A stretch of DNA of 64,000 nucleotides from Pseudorhodobacter ferrugineus DSM 5888 (GTDB taxonomy: Bacteria; Pseudomonadota; Alphaproteobacteria; Rhodobacterales; Rhodobacteraceae). The stretch covers positions 186,001 through 250,000 of the forward strand of contig NZ_ATVN01000002.1 in assembly GCF_000420745.1 (NCBI RefSeq), in the 5' to 3' direction. Shown piece by piece: positions 43,388 through 52,109 of the stretch (positions are counted from its first letter, which is position 1; the number at the start of each line of letters is the position of its first letter). A program made the translations under genes and the position numbers. The notes beneath the pieces are model-generated. The model was not told where the DNA came from and made no database searches. It was given only the letters and a program-made list of their open reading frames with translations.

Positions 43388-43842
43388 TTGATCTTGATGA
43401 CATCGACCGCGCCTTGCTGCGCAGCCTGTCGCGCGATGCCACGACCAGCGCGGGCGAATTGGGCCGCCGCTTGGGGTTAAGCCAGCCCGCCGCGTGGCGC
43501 CGGATCAAACGGCTGGAAGATGCGGGAATCATTGCGGGGCGGCGCGTTGACGTGGACCGACCGGCGCTAGGATTTGGTGTGACAGTGTTTTTGGGAATAA
43601 AACTGGCGACCAAAGGGCGGGTGTCGTTGGAGGATTTTGAGCGCGCGGTGCAGGCGATCCCCGAGGTGCAGGTGGTGCAACACGTTTTGGGGCTATTCGA
43701 TTACCGGCTGCGTGTGGTCGCCCGCGACATTGCCGATTTTGAACGCGTTTTGCGCCGCCGCGTTATGACCCTGCCCGGCGTGGGGCAGGTAGAGGCGAAT
43801 GTGTTGCTGACCGAAGAGGCGCGACCGGGGCCATTGGGATAA
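43384..43842 (+). CDS. Lrp/AsnC family transcriptional regulator (second of pair)
   Basis: Second 152-residue Lrp/AsnC protein, colinear with its neighbour: helix-turn-helix (DDIDRALLRSLSRDATTSAG, LGLSQPAAWRRIKRLEDAG) and RAM domain (VTVFLGIKLATKGRVSLEDF ... VQVVQHVLGLFDYRLRVVARD). Overlap with the first gene implies matched expression, and the two could form mixed oligomers. The ligand-binding loops differ between the copies, so effectors may differ. Confidence 0.92.
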   Translation: MIDLDDIDRALLRSLSRDATTSAGELGRRLGLSQPAAWRRIKRLEDAGIIAGRRVDVDRPALGFGVTVFLGIKLATKGRVSLEDFERAVQAIPEVQVVQHVLGLFDYRLRVVARDIADFERVLRRRVMTLPGVGQVEANVLLTEEARPGPLG

Positions 43843-43863
43843 GGGCGTGATCGCCTTGGCACG

Positions 43864-43884
43864 ATACTTGTGCCGAAAAGAAAG
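43864..43884. repeat. Partial copy of the dispersed intergenic core (copy G)
   Basis: ATACTTGTGCCGAAAAGAAA (43864-43883), 22 bases after the second Lrp stop. It shares GCCGAAAAGAAA with copy A but the ATTTTT half has drifted. No adjoining hairpin. Confidence 0.3.
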
Positions 43885-43955
43885 CCATTTGGGGTTTTTG
43901 CTGGATTGCGCGGGGGGGACGTGGCAATCAATGGGGAAGCATAAAGGAGATCGCT

Positions 43956-45083
43956 ATGAAATTGCCGCATGATACCGTTGATCCACAGGGGCTTGAGGAA
44001 TTTTCGGTGGTGTTCACCGATCGCTCGCTCAACCATATGTCGGCCAAGTTTCAGGCGACAATGCGTGAAATCTCGAGCACCCTGCGCGAGGTTTATAACG
44101 CCGACGCGGTGGCCGTGGTGCCAGGCGGTGGCACCTATGGGATGGAAGCTGTCGCGCGGCAATTCGGGCGCAGCGCGCGGGTGATGGTGGTGCGCAATGG
44201 CTGGTTTTCCTATCGTTGGAGCCAGATCTTTGAGGCCGGCGGTTTTGCCGCCAGTGTCGATGTGGTGATGGCGCGGCAAACGGGCAACGACCCGCGCGCG
44301 CCATATGCGCCGCCGCCTATCGCCGATGTGGTCGCGCGGATCCATGAAACCAAGCCCGAAGTGGTGTTTGCCCCGCATGTCGAAACCAGCGCGGGGATTA
44401 TTTTGCCCGATGATTATATCAGCCAAATGTCCGCCGCCGCCCATGAGGTGGGGGCGTTGATGGTGCTGGATTGTATCGCTTCGGGCTGTATCTGGCTGGA
44501 TATGGCGGCGGTTGGCGTGGATGTGCTTGTGACCGCGCCGCAAAAAGTGTGGTCGTCGAGCCCTTCGGCGGGTTTGGTGATGATGTCACCGGCCGCTGCG
44601 GCGCGGCTGGAGGAGACGACGTCGGACAGTTTTGCGTTGGATCTGAAGAAATGGCGCAGCATCATGGCGGCGTATGAGGGGGGCGGGCATGCCTATCATG
44701 CGACCATGCCAACCGATGCTTTGGTCGGGTTTTTGGACGCGATGCGCGAAACCAAGGCGATGGGATTTGCAGAGGCAAAAGCCGCGCAATGGGAATTGGG
44801 CACGGCGGTGCGGGCGCTGTTTGCCAAGCGCGGCGTGATGTCGGTGGCTGCCGAAGGCTTTGGCGCGCCGGGTGTTGTGGTCAGCTATACCGATGATGCG
44901 GGCGTTCAGAACGGGTCCAAGTTCCGCGAGGAAGGATTGCAAATCGCCGCAGGCGTGCCGCTGCAAGTTGGCGAAGGTGCCGATTTCAAAACCTTTCGTA
45001 TCGGTTTGTTCGGGTTGGATAAACTGGCCGATGTTCCCGCAACCGTGGCGCGGTTGGAACGTGCTGTTGACGCGGTTTTGTAA
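43956..45083 (+). CDS. Class V aminotransferase (alanine/serine-glyoxylate type)
   Basis: PLP enzyme of 375 residues in the fold-type I class V group. The glycine-rich phosphate-binding segment VVPGGGTYGMEAVARQFGRS, aspartate pair MVLDCIASGCIWLDM and PLP lysine in TAPQKVWSSSPSAGLVMMSP (~residue 197) are visible, as is the family-typical FRIGLFGLDKLADV near the end. Relatives transfer amino groups to glyoxylate or act on ureidoglycine; the substrate cannot be fixed here. A good ribosome binding site (AAAGGAGAT) precedes ATG 43956. It lies downstream of the Lrp pair, which may control it. Confidence 0.85.
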   Translation: MKLPHDTVDPQGLEEFSVVFTDRSLNHMSAKFQATMREISSTLREVYNADAVAVVPGGGTYGMEAVARQFGRSARVMVVRNGWFSYRWSQIFEAGGFAASVDVVMARQTGNDPRAPYAPPPIADVVARIHETKPEVVFAPHVETSAGIILPDDYISQMSAAAHEVGALMVLDCIASGCIWLDMAAVGVDVLVTAPQKVWSSSPSAGLVMMSPAAAARLEETTSDSFALDLKKWRSIMAAYEGGGHAYHATMPTDALVGFLDAMRETKAMGFAEAKAAQWELGTAVRALFAKRGVMSVAAEGFGAPGVVVSYTDDAGVQNGSKFREEGLQIAAGVPLQVGEGADFKTFRIGLFGLDKLADVPATVARLERAVDAVL

Positions 45084-45100
45084 CGTTCAGGGCGGGATTT

Positions 45101-45124
45101 AGGTATTTTTGCCAAGATGAAATT
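45101..45124. repeat. Dispersed intergenic element, copy H (core only)
   Basis: AGGTATTTTTGCCAAGATGA then AATT, in the 47-bp gap between the convergent aminotransferase and ubiH stops. It links the GCCGAAAAGAA and GCAAAGATGAA variants of the core. Confidence 0.5.
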
Positions 45125-45130
45125 GGGGTG

Positions 45131-46330
45131 TTAGCGCAGCCCAAGGCCTGCCTTCATCAAGGTTTTGCGGACGGGTGCGGCGGAATAGAGCGCGCCGAGC
45201 AGGGACGCACGCAGGTCGCGCAACACTGGCGCGCCCATCATAGACGCACGGTTCAGCGCGTCGATACCTGCCACGCGGGCCTGCACCTCTCGGTGGCGGC
45301 GATTGTGATAGGCGTCCAGCATTTTGGCACTGCCCAGATCGGCATGATCTGCCAGCGCAAGGTCGCGCAGGGTGGCAAGGTCTGCAAGACTCATGTTCAG
45401 GCCCTGTGCGCCGATGGGGGGGACGACATGCGCGGCCTCGGCCATCAGGGCGATGCGTTGGGCGGACATGCGGGTGGCGATCTGGCTGATGATCGGCCAG
45501 ATGGTCAGCGGGCTGGTGCGGGTCATCGGGCCAAGGATATGGCAGGCGCGCAGGTTCATCTCGGCCTCGAACGCGGGCTGAGGCAAGGCGGCAAGGCGCG
45601 CGATTTCGTGGCCTTCCTCCATCCACACCACGGCCGAGGCGGGCAGTCCGTCATGGTCGGGAAGCGGCACCATGGTGAACGGCCCGCCCGAGCGATGCAC
45701 CTCGGTTGAGACATTGTGATGCGGGATTGGATGGGTGGTGGTAAACGCTAGTGCTTTTTGCCCGTAACGGGTGGTTTTTACTGGAATTCCAGCAGCTTGG
45801 CGCACGTTGGAATCGCGACCATCTGCGCCGATCAACAACCGCGCCCGCCAGCTTGTGCTGTCGGACAGGGTGACCAGCGCCTCGGTTTCACGCGGTGTGA
45901 TTTGGGTGGTTGAGACGCCTGCGCTGAAGGTCACATTGGGCAGGTTGGCCAAATGCGCGACCATTTCGCGGCGCAAAAGCCAGTTGGGCAGGTTATAACC
46001 AAAGGGGTGTTCTGACAGCTCGGCGGCGTCAAAATCGCGGGTCATCCGCGCGTCACCCGCGACCCCACCGGCATCGGCAATCCGCATGATTTGCAAGGCG
46101 GCGGCATAGGGCTGTAGGCGGTCCCACAGCCCGATATCTTGAAACAGTTCAACGGATGGCATCAAAAACGCCGTGCTCCGCATATCTGCACCAGCACTTT
46201 GGCGGTCGGTCACAGGCGCGCTTGGGTCGACGCAAAGCACGTCAAAACCAGCCTCGCCAAAGGCGATTGCGGCCGTCAGTCCGGCGACACCGCCACCGGA
46301 AATCAGGATATCTGTTGATTTACGGACCAT
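45131..46330 (-). CDS. UbiH/UbiF/COQ6 family FAD-dependent hydroxylase
   Basis: Flavoprotein monooxygenase of 399 residues, probably hydroxylating a ubiquinone precursor ring. The FAD dinucleotide motif ISGGGVAGLTAAIAFGEAGF (~9-28), the second FAD/NADPH motif ARLLIGADGRDSNVRQAAG, and the ribityl-binding LMAEAAHVVPPIGAQGLNMS segment (usually GDAAH; here AEAAH) are clear. Ring position specificity (UbiH, UbiF or UbiL) cannot be assigned. Start ATG 46330 has GGGGAGG upstream; the longer frame to 46381 is less likely. It follows a small membrane protein gene on the same strand. Confidence 0.88.
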   Translation of the reverse strand: MVRKSTDILISGGGVAGLTAAIAFGEAGFDVLCVDPSAPVTDRQSAGADMRSTAFLMPSVELFQDIGLWDRLQPYAAALQIMRIADAGGVAGDARMTRDFDAAELSEHPFGYNLPNWLLRREMVAHLANLPNVTFSAGVSTTQITPRETEALVTLSDSTSWRARLLIGADGRDSNVRQAAGIPVKTTRYGQKALAFTTTHPIPHHNVSTEVHRSGGPFTMVPLPDHDGLPASAVVWMEEGHEIARLAALPQPAFEAEMNLRACHILGPMTRTSPLTIWPIISQIATRMSAQRIALMAEAAHVVPPIGAQGLNMSLADLATLRDLALADHADLGSAKMLDAYHNRRHREVQARVAGIDALNRASMMGAPVLRDLRASLLGALYSAAPVRKTLMKAGLGLR

Positions 46331-46394
46331 CGGCACCTCCCCTTTGCGGTATAGATAGGGCGTTTGCGCGCCGTCGTCCAATGGGCAGTCTGAT

Positions 46395-46634
46395 TTAGCC
46401 CAGCGTAATCGCGATAAGCGTGACCAGCATAATCGGCACCATCGCCAGCGCCGTCATTGCCAGTGCTACCAGCCCCCAAGTTTGCACCCCCAGCACCACA
46501 AGCGTCACCAAAATGACCAAGGCGTAGTATATGCTGTTGATATCCTTTTGAATATCGCGCGTGATCGTGCCTACAACGGGCGTTGCCTGCAGCAGGCGCA
46601 TCGCCAGCGGTACGGGTGCAAGTCTTTGTGTCAT
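46395..46634 (-). CDS. Small two-helix membrane protein
   Basis: A 79-residue protein with an excellent ribosome binding site (AGGAGG, six bases before ATG 46634). After a ~30-residue amphipathic start (MTQRLAPVPLAMRLLQATPV) come two hydrophobic helices (ALVILVTLVVLGVQTWGLVA and ALAMVPIMLVTLIAITLG). No recognised family. It lies 64 bp upstream of the ubiH-type gene, same strand. Confidence 0.7.
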   Translation of the reverse strand: MTQRLAPVPLAMRLLQATPVVGTITRDIQKDINSIYYALVILVTLVVLGVQTWGLVALAMTALAMVPIMLVTLIAITLG

Positions 46635-46727
46635 GTGTTCCTCCTGTTTACCGACTTTAGATAGCGGCGCAGGCGGAAGCTTTTAGGTGGCGGTTTGACG
46701 CGGCGCGGCGCTGTGCCGCAGGGCGGG

Positions 46728-47375
46728 TTAGCCGATCAATTTCGCCAGAAATCCGGTCAGGTCATCGGTGTGGTGGTGGATGTGGTCGGCGGGTTCCACC
46801 AAAGGCGTCACATGCACCGTGCGCATCCCCATCGCATGGGGGGCGGTCAGGTTGCGGCTGTCATCTTCGAACATCGCACCCGTTGTCGGGTCGAGCTTGT
46901 CTATCGCGAAAATGGTTTCAAAGGCCGCGCGTTCCGGTTTGGGGCGAAAGCCAGCGTGTTCGACGCCGTAAACCGCATCAAACAGGCCGGACAGCCCGCG
47001 TGCCGCCAAAACCCGCTCGGCGTAAGGGGCCGACCCGTTGGTATAGACAATCCTGCGGCCCGGAAGGGCGCGGATATGGCCCGCCAGCGCCGTGTCCTGC
47101 TCCAGATGGTCCAGCGAGATATCATGCACATCGGTCAAATATGGCGCGGGGTCGACCCCGTGTTCGCGCATCAAACCGGCCAAAGTTGTGCCATAGGTCG
47201 CCCAATAATGGCGGCGCAGCCGATCTGCCTCGGCGCGGTCCACCTTTAGGGATTGCATCACCCAATCGGTCATCCGCACCTCGATCTGGTCAAACAGACG
47301 GGCGGCGGGGGGATAAAGCGTGTTATCAAGGTCAAAGACCCAATGGCGCACATGTGCGAAATCTTCTGTAAACAT
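46728..47375 (-). CDS. HAD-superfamily pyrimidine 5'-nucleotidase
   Basis: HAD phosphatase of 215 residues in the SDT1/PPM1-like pyrimidine 5'-nucleotidase group. Motif I FDLDNTLYPP (~14-23) holds the nucleophile and acid/base Asp residues, motif II is IVYTNGSAPYAERVL, and motif III/IV includes GFRPKPERAAFE and MFEDDSRNLTAPHAMGM. It probably dephosphorylates UMP/CMP-type nucleotides or other small phosphoesters. It is divergent from the GntR regulator. Confidence 0.9.
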   Translation of the reverse strand: MFTEDFAHVRHWVFDLDNTLYPPAARLFDQIEVRMTDWVMQSLKVDRAEADRLRRHYWATYGTTLAGLMREHGVDPAPYLTDVHDISLDHLEQDTALAGHIRALPGRRIVYTNGSAPYAERVLAARGLSGLFDAVYGVEHAGFRPKPERAAFETIFAIDKLDPTTGAMFEDDSRNLTAPHAMGMRTVHVTPLVEPADHIHHHTDDLTGFLAKLIG

Positions 47376-47483
47376 GGCGGCAAATTAGGGCGGGTGCGGC
47401 GGCTTGGCAATCGCTTTGCGCGTGCGATTGCGGTTGAGGTGACGCGCCTTGCCCGCTAACCTTGCCGCCACCTGACATGGAAA

Positions 47484-48128
47484 GTGCCGCACGTGCAAAA
47501 AGATGCCTATACCCTGATCCTCGAAGCGATTGACGCAGGTGTCTATAAGCCCGGTGATCGGTTGGTCGAATCAGAGTTGGCGGACCGTTTCGGCGTGTCG
47601 CGCACCCCTGTGCGAGAGGCGTTGCAGCGGCTGGAAACCCAATCCATGCTGACCCGCGACGGGCGCAGCCTGATTGTCGCGTCACTGGATCACAACCAAC
47701 TGGCCGAACTTTACGCTGTGCGGACCGAGCTGGAGGGTCTGGCCGCACGACTGGCCGCACGCCACGCGACCGAAGAGGAAACGCGGGTTTTGCGGTCGAT
47801 GGTGGATGAGGATATGGCGCTTTTGGGCGGCGATCCCCGTGCCTTAAGCCGTGCCAACAAACGGTTTCACAAGCAAATCCACCTTGCCTCGCACAATCGG
47901 TTTTTGGTGCAGCAACTGGATCTGGTGCATCGGTCGATGGCGCTTATGGCGTCGACATCCTTTGCCGCCGAAGGCCGCGATGCGGTGGGGCTTGCCGAAC
48001 ATGAAGCGATTGTTCGCGCCATTGAGGCGCGTGACGGCGACGCCGCCTATCAAGCCTTGCGCGGCCATATTTCCAAGGCATTTGAAACGCGGTTGCGCAT
48101 TGACGCCGGTGAATTGAAAACGCGTTAA
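47484..48128 (+). CDS. GntR family transcriptional regulator (FCD domain)
   Basis: Regulator of 214 residues. The N-terminal winged helix has the GntR pattern GDRLVESELADRFGVSRTPV then REALQRLETQSML (~25-57). The C-terminal FadR-type FCD helical domain (~85-205) carries the metal-binding pattern with NKRFHKQIHLASHNRFL and EHEAIVRAIEARDGDAAY. Such proteins sense carboxylates and repress catabolic genes. GTG 47484 or GTG 47493 could be the start. Its stop overlaps the convergent glycosyltransferase stop by four bases. Target unknown. Confidence 0.9.
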   Translation: MPHVQKDAYTLILEAIDAGVYKPGDRLVESELADRFGVSRTPVREALQRLETQSMLTRDGRSLIVASLDHNQLAELYAVRTELEGLAARLAARHATEEETRVLRSMVDEDMALLGGDPRALSRANKRFHKQIHLASHNRFLVQQLDLVHRSMALMASTSFAAEGRDAVGLAEHEAIVRAIEARDGDAAYQALRGHISKAFETRLRIDAGELKTR

Positions 48129-50062
48129 TCCGGGGCCGTTTGGTCGAAATGCCCGTGGCTGGTCTTGTCCCAGTAAAACGGCTTGGTGACCATCTCCCAT
48201 GCCGCCTTGTAAGATGCCAGCGCGCCCAGCGGGAAATAAAAGTGCAGCGAAAACACCCACAGCAGGCTCATCTTATGCTTGGTTTGGCGCAGGCCCATGA
48301 TGTTCAGGGTTATGTTGACCACTTCGGTAAACAGGTACAGCCCGACCAACCCCAGCATGACCAACGGGGGGAGGGCGGCGGCCAAAGGGTGAGCAAATCC
48401 AAAGGGCACCAGCCAGAATGACCACAGCACAGGGGCCAGCAGAAACTGCGATAAAGTGCATAAAAACAGCACTTGAAAACCGAAAAACTTCCATGCGCCA
48501 AGCTGGCGCCACAACAGCGCGGGGTCGCGCATATGCACAGCCCAAGTCATCATATAGCCCTTTAACCAGCGGGACCGTTGGCGCACCCAAGGCAGGGCGC
48601 GGCAGTTCGCCTCTTCCTCGGTCACGGTTTCCAGCAGTTCGGCGCGGTATCCGTGGCGCGCCAGCCGCATGCCCAAATCGGCATCCTCGGTCACATTATG
48701 CGAATCCCATCCGCCCAGTTCCTCAAGGGCTGCGCGGCGGAAAAACAGGGTCGTCCCGCCCAGCGGAATGGCAAGGCCCATTCTTTGCAATCCTGGTAAA
48801 ATGATCCGGAACCATGCTGCGTATTCCATTGTAAAACAACGAGATAGCCAGTTGGTTTCGGGGTTGTAGAAATCCAACACCCCTTGCAAACAGGCTACAT
48901 CGGCCCCGCGCTGATAAAACCGCTCCACCACTTTTCTTATCTGGGCAGGTTCGGGCGCATCCTCGGCATCATAGACCCCGATGATCGACCCGCGGCACAA
49001 ATCCAACCCGAAATTCAGTGCGCGCGGTTTGGTTTTCAGTGGCCCGTCCGGCACCACAACCACCCGCATCCACGGGGGCAGATCGACTGTTTTCAGTGCA
49101 TCCCTTGTCAGATGATCCTGCTCTTCGACCACCAGCAAAATATCCAGCAGGTCGCGCGGATAGTCCAAGCGGTCCAATCGCCGGATCAGGCGCGGGGCGA
49201 TGTCGCCCTCTTTGAACAAGGCCACCATGACGGACACCACGGGCAGGCGCGCGATGATCGGTGACGGCGGGGCGGGGTCCTTGTGCCGCAAGGCCGCCAT
49301 CACGGCCCCCGCGCGCAAGGCGGTGGATAAGGCCAATGTCAGCGAGGCCCAAAAGGTAAAAGCCAGCGCCATGAACGCAGGCGACACCCAAAGCCCGAGG
49401 GCGAAAAGGCCAAGAAACAGCGCGATCTTTACCGCCATTCCTTCGCGCCCCCAATCGCGGCAACTTTCGGCGGCGGTGACGCGGTTTTCGGCAGCATGGT
49501 TCAGCACATCGGCACGCGCGCGCATCACCGCAGATTCAATTCGCGATGCAGGGGCAAGGGCCATCACCACCGGCCCGAATGCCTCGCGCAAGCGTTTGTA
49601 ATGTTTTGAAAATTCTTCGGGATAGGCGGTGGCAACCACCACAATCTGCCCGACCCGTTGCCAAGGGATAAGCCCTTCGCGCAGGCATTCTGACGCACCA
49701 ATCTGGTCAATAAGCCGTGGGTCAGCGGGCTGCGACATGGGGTCAATCAGCCGCACATTCCAATGGCGGGCCTGCGCCTCATACAATTGCTTTTCGCCGA
49801 TCAACTGGCGCGACAGCAAAATGTCACAAAGCCGCCCGCGGTGGCGTTTTTGCAGACTAAGTGCCATCACCAGATCATCGGGCGACAGCAACCCTTCGCG
49901 CAACAAGGCCACGCCAAGGTTGCGCACCGATGGGGCCGTAACCGCAATTTTCCGCCCGCCAGCCGGTTTGGCCGAGACTTGCACCGCATTGCCCTGCGCC
50001 CTGTCCAAGGGGGTAAGGTCGCGCGCAAGGTTGCGAATGGCAGCGGTCATGGTCTTCCCCAT
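48125..50062 (-). CDS. Family 2 membrane glycosyltransferase with MshEN-like N-terminal domain
   Basis: Protein of about 645 residues. Residues ~45-175 resemble the MshEN/GSPII_E N-terminal domain, with tandem motifs NLGVALLREGLLSPDDLVMA (LSLQ) and GRLCDILLSRQLIGEKQLYE that match the 24-residue c-di-GMP-binding repeat. Two transmembrane helices (~215-255) precede a processive-type GT2 domain: VSVMVALFKEG, donor-site DAEDAPEP, acceptor TEDADLGMRL, and QRSRWLKGYMMTW (the QxxRW motif). Several helices close the protein. It likely polymerises or exports an envelope polysaccharide; the product is unknown. Start is ATG 50062 or 50050. Confidence 0.88.
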   Translation of the reverse strand: MGKTMTAAIRNLARDLTPLDRAQGNAVQVSAKPAGGRKIAVTAPSVRNLGVALLREGLLSPDDLVMALSLQKRHRGRLCDILLSRQLIGEKQLYEAQARHWNVRLIDPMSQPADPRLIDQIGASECLREGLIPWQRVGQIVVVATAYPEEFSKHYKRLREAFGPVVMALAPASRIESAVMRARADVLNHAAENRVTAAESCRDWGREGMAVKIALFLGLFALGLWVSPAFMALAFTFWASLTLALSTALRAGAVMAALRHKDPAPPSPIIARLPVVSVMVALFKEGDIAPRLIRRLDRLDYPRDLLDILLVVEEQDHLTRDALKTVDLPPWMRVVVVPDGPLKTKPRALNFGLDLCRGSIIGVYDAEDAPEPAQIRKVVERFYQRGADVACLQGVLDFYNPETNWLSRCFTMEYAAWFRIILPGLQRMGLAIPLGGTTLFFRRAALEELGGWDSHNVTEDADLGMRLARHGYRAELLETVTEEEANCRALPWVRQRSRWLKGYMMTWAVHMRDPALLWRQLGAWKFFGFQVLFLCTLSQFLLAPVLWSFWLVPFGFAHPLAAALPPLVMLGLVGLYLFTEVVNITLNIMGLRQTKHKMSLLWVFSLHFYFPLGALASYKAAWEMVTKPFYWDKTSHGHFDQTAPD

Positions 50063-50147
50063 CGTTGAACCGAGCCTTGCCGAGGCGGAGTTAACAGGGG
50101 GTTAATGGCCTAATTTTAAAAGAATTTTCTGAAAACAGGCTATACAA

Positions 50148-50176
50148 TTAGTGGCCGGATAAATACCGGCCACTAA
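50148..50176 (-). terminator. Hairpin downstream of carA
   Basis: Perfect 11-bp inverted repeat (TTAGTGGCCGG 50148-50158 with CCGGCCACTAA 50166-50176, 7-base loop), 24 bases after the carA stop. On the minus strand it is followed only by TTGTATA, so it is a weak intrinsic terminator or a 3'-end stabilising hairpin. Confidence 0.6.
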
Positions 50177-50199
50177 ATATGGAATGGCCCAAAAACGCC

Positions 50200-51363
50200 T
50201 CAGGCGGCGCGGCGGGCCTTCATGGCGGCTGCGAATCGCTCAAACAGGTAATAGCTGTCTTGCGGGCCAGGGCTTGCCTCGGGGTGGTATTGCACGGAAA
50301 ATACCGGCTTGCCGTCGACCGCGATGCCACAGTTCGACCCGTCAAAAAGGCTGACATGGGTTTCACGCACGCCTGCGGGCAGGGTTTGCGCATCGACGGT
50401 AAAGCCGTGGTTCATCGAGGTAATCTCGACCTTATTGGTGTCGTAATCTTTAACCGGATGGTTGGCCCCGTGATGGCCGTGGTTCATTTTGATGGTTTTA
50501 CCACCCAACGCCAGCGCAAGCATCTGATGCCCAAGGCAAATTCCGAACACCGGAATATCGGCCGCAAGCACACCCTTGATCATGCCCACAGCATATTCGC
50601 CTGTTGCAGCAGGGTCGCCCGGACCGTTCGACAGAAACACGCCTTCGGGGTTCAGGGCCAGCACATCCTCGGCCGTGGCAGTGGCTGGCAGCACCGTCAC
50701 ATCACATCCGGTCGAGGCCAAGCAGCGCAAAATGTTGCGTTTCGCGCCAAAATCAATCGCCACCACGCGCAGGCCATCGCCCGTGCGCTTGGTATAGCCA
50801 TCAGGCCAGGCCCAACGCATTTCATCCCAACGATAGCTTTGCGCGCAGGTCACATCCTTGGCCAGATCCAACCCTTCCAGCCCGCGCCACGCCCGCGCGG
50901 CAGCGACCATCGCCTCAATGTCAAAATTCCCGTCAGGATCATGGGCAAGCGCCACGTGCGGCGCGCCTTGTTGGCGGATCGCGCGGGTCAGGCGGCGTGT
51001 ATCCAGCCCGCCAATGCCAATCCGACCCTTTGACAACAGCCACTCGGTCAATTCTGCCGTTGCGCGCCAGTTCGACGGCTCGGTCGGGTCCCATTTTACC
51101 ACCATGCCAGCGGCGACCGGATCAAGGGTCTCGTCATCCTCGGGGGTTACACCCGTGTTGCCGATATGGGGGAAGGTAAAGGTGACAACCTGCCCCGCAT
51201 AGGACGGATCGGTCATGATTTCCTGATAACCGGTCATCGCGGTGTTGAACACCAGCTCGGCCACCGTTTGCCCTGTGGCACCAAACCCGCGGCCGTAAAA
51301 GATGGTTCCATCGGCCAGCACAAGGCAGGCGGTAGGTTTGGCAGTGCTATCAGTATGGGGCAT
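50200..51363 (-). CDS. carA: Carbamoyl-phosphate synthase small subunit
   Basis: Glutamine amidotransferase subunit (387 residues) that feeds ammonia to CarB for arginine and pyrimidine synthesis. The N-terminal CPSase_sm domain (VFNTAMTGYQEIMTDPSYAG) is followed by a class I amidotransferase domain with the nucleophilic Cys in PVFGICLGHQMLALALGGKT, the VFLSNGPGDPA loop, and the His/Glu pair in SVQYHPEASPGPQD. Complete. It is divergent from the YqeY-family gene across about 180 bp; carB is not in the window. Confidence 0.97.
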   Translation of the reverse strand: MPHTDSTAKPTACLVLADGTIFYGRGFGATGQTVAELVFNTAMTGYQEIMTDPSYAGQVVTFTFPHIGNTGVTPEDDETLDPVAAGMVVKWDPTEPSNWRATAELTEWLLSKGRIGIGGLDTRRLTRAIRQQGAPHVALAHDPDGNFDIEAMVAAARAWRGLEGLDLAKDVTCAQSYRWDEMRWAWPDGYTKRTGDGLRVVAIDFGAKRNILRCLASTGCDVTVLPATATAEDVLALNPEGVFLSNGPGDPAATGEYAVGMIKGVLAADIPVFGICLGHQMLALALGGKTIKMNHGHHGANHPVKDYDTNKVEITSMNHGFTVDAQTLPAGVRETHVSLFDGSNCGIAVDGKPVFSVQYHPEASPGPQDSYYLFERFAAAMKARRAA

Positions 51364-51544
51364 GGTACGACTCTCTCTGGCCGGATTTCGGGGACACTAC
51401 GGGCAGGGGCCTTCGGGGTCAAGGGAGGGGGCGAAATGGAATATCGCACCTTTCCAATGGCTTGCAAAAATCCTGTCTGGTTGCGCGGGCTTTGGCTTCA
51501 CGCTATGGTCGGCAGTTGCTGAAACCTTGGGAAAGAACACCAAA

Positions 51545-52003
51545 ATGACTTTGCGCGATCGGCTGCAATCGGCCCTGAAAGATGCGATGCGGGCACGTGA
51601 GGCGGAGCGGCTTTCGACCCTGCGCCTGATCAATGCGGCCATCAAGGACCGTGAAATCGCAATGCGCGGTGACGGCGCCGAGGCCGTGGTGTCCGAGGCG
51701 GATATCACCGCCATTCTGTCCAAGATGGTCAAACAACGCCAAGAAAGCGCGCGCGTCTATGAAGAAGGCGGGCGGTTGGAGTTGGCTGAAAAAGAATTGA
51801 ACGAAATCAAAGTTATAGAAGAGTTCTTGCCCCGCCAGATGGACGCGGAAGAAGTGGACGCCGCTATCGCCGCCGCGATTGCCGAGGCTGCGGCCACGTC
51901 GATCCGCGATATGGGCAAGGTGATGGGCGTGCTGAAGGGCAAGTTCACGGGCCAGATGGATTTTGCCATCGTTGGCCCGCGTGTCAAAGAGATGCTCAGT
52001 TAA
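51545..52003 (+). CDS. GatB/YqeY domain-containing protein
   Basis: A 152-residue YqeY protein: MTLRDRLQSALKDAMRAREA, RLSTLRLINAAIKDREIAMR, KQRQESARVYEEGGRLELAE, then EFLPRQMDAEEVDAAI and IRDMGKVMGVLKGKFTGQMD. It resembles the tRNA-binding tail of GatB, and a link to tRNA-dependent amidation is suspected but not established. ATG 51545 is family-typical; sequence upstream in frame is non-coding. It is divergent from carA and followed at once by the nested palindrome at 52005. Confidence 0.9.
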   Translation: MTLRDRLQSALKDAMRAREAERLSTLRLINAAIKDREIAMRGDGAEAVVSEADITAILSKMVKQRQESARVYEEGGRLELAEKELNEIKVIEEFLPRQMDAEEVDAAIAAAIAEAAATSIRDMGKVMGVLKGKFTGQMDFAIVGPRVKEMLS

Positions 52004-52004
52004 C

Positions 52005-52101
52005 GCGTTTCGATTAAAATACGCCTCACATATTGCAGCCTGAAATCAAAGATTTCAATGCGGTATGTGAGGCGCAGTGTTTCTGGTTAACGTCGAAACG
52101 C
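52005..52101. repeat. Nested inverted repeat (97 bp)
   Basis: The outer arms GCGTTTCGA (52005-52013) and TCGAAACGC (52093-52101) are perfect complements. Inside, CGCCTCACATA (52022-52032) pairs perfectly with TATGTGAGGCG (52064-52074) and extends through TTGCA/TGCGG with two G-U pairs to about 16 bp. At the tip TGAAATC-aaa-GATTTCA (52041-52057) adds 7 bp. It lies between the convergent YqeY and PEBP-like stops. Function unknown; possibly a bidirectional terminator, a structured RNA or a small mobile palindrome. Confidence 0.85.
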
Positions 52102-52109
52102 TAAACGCC

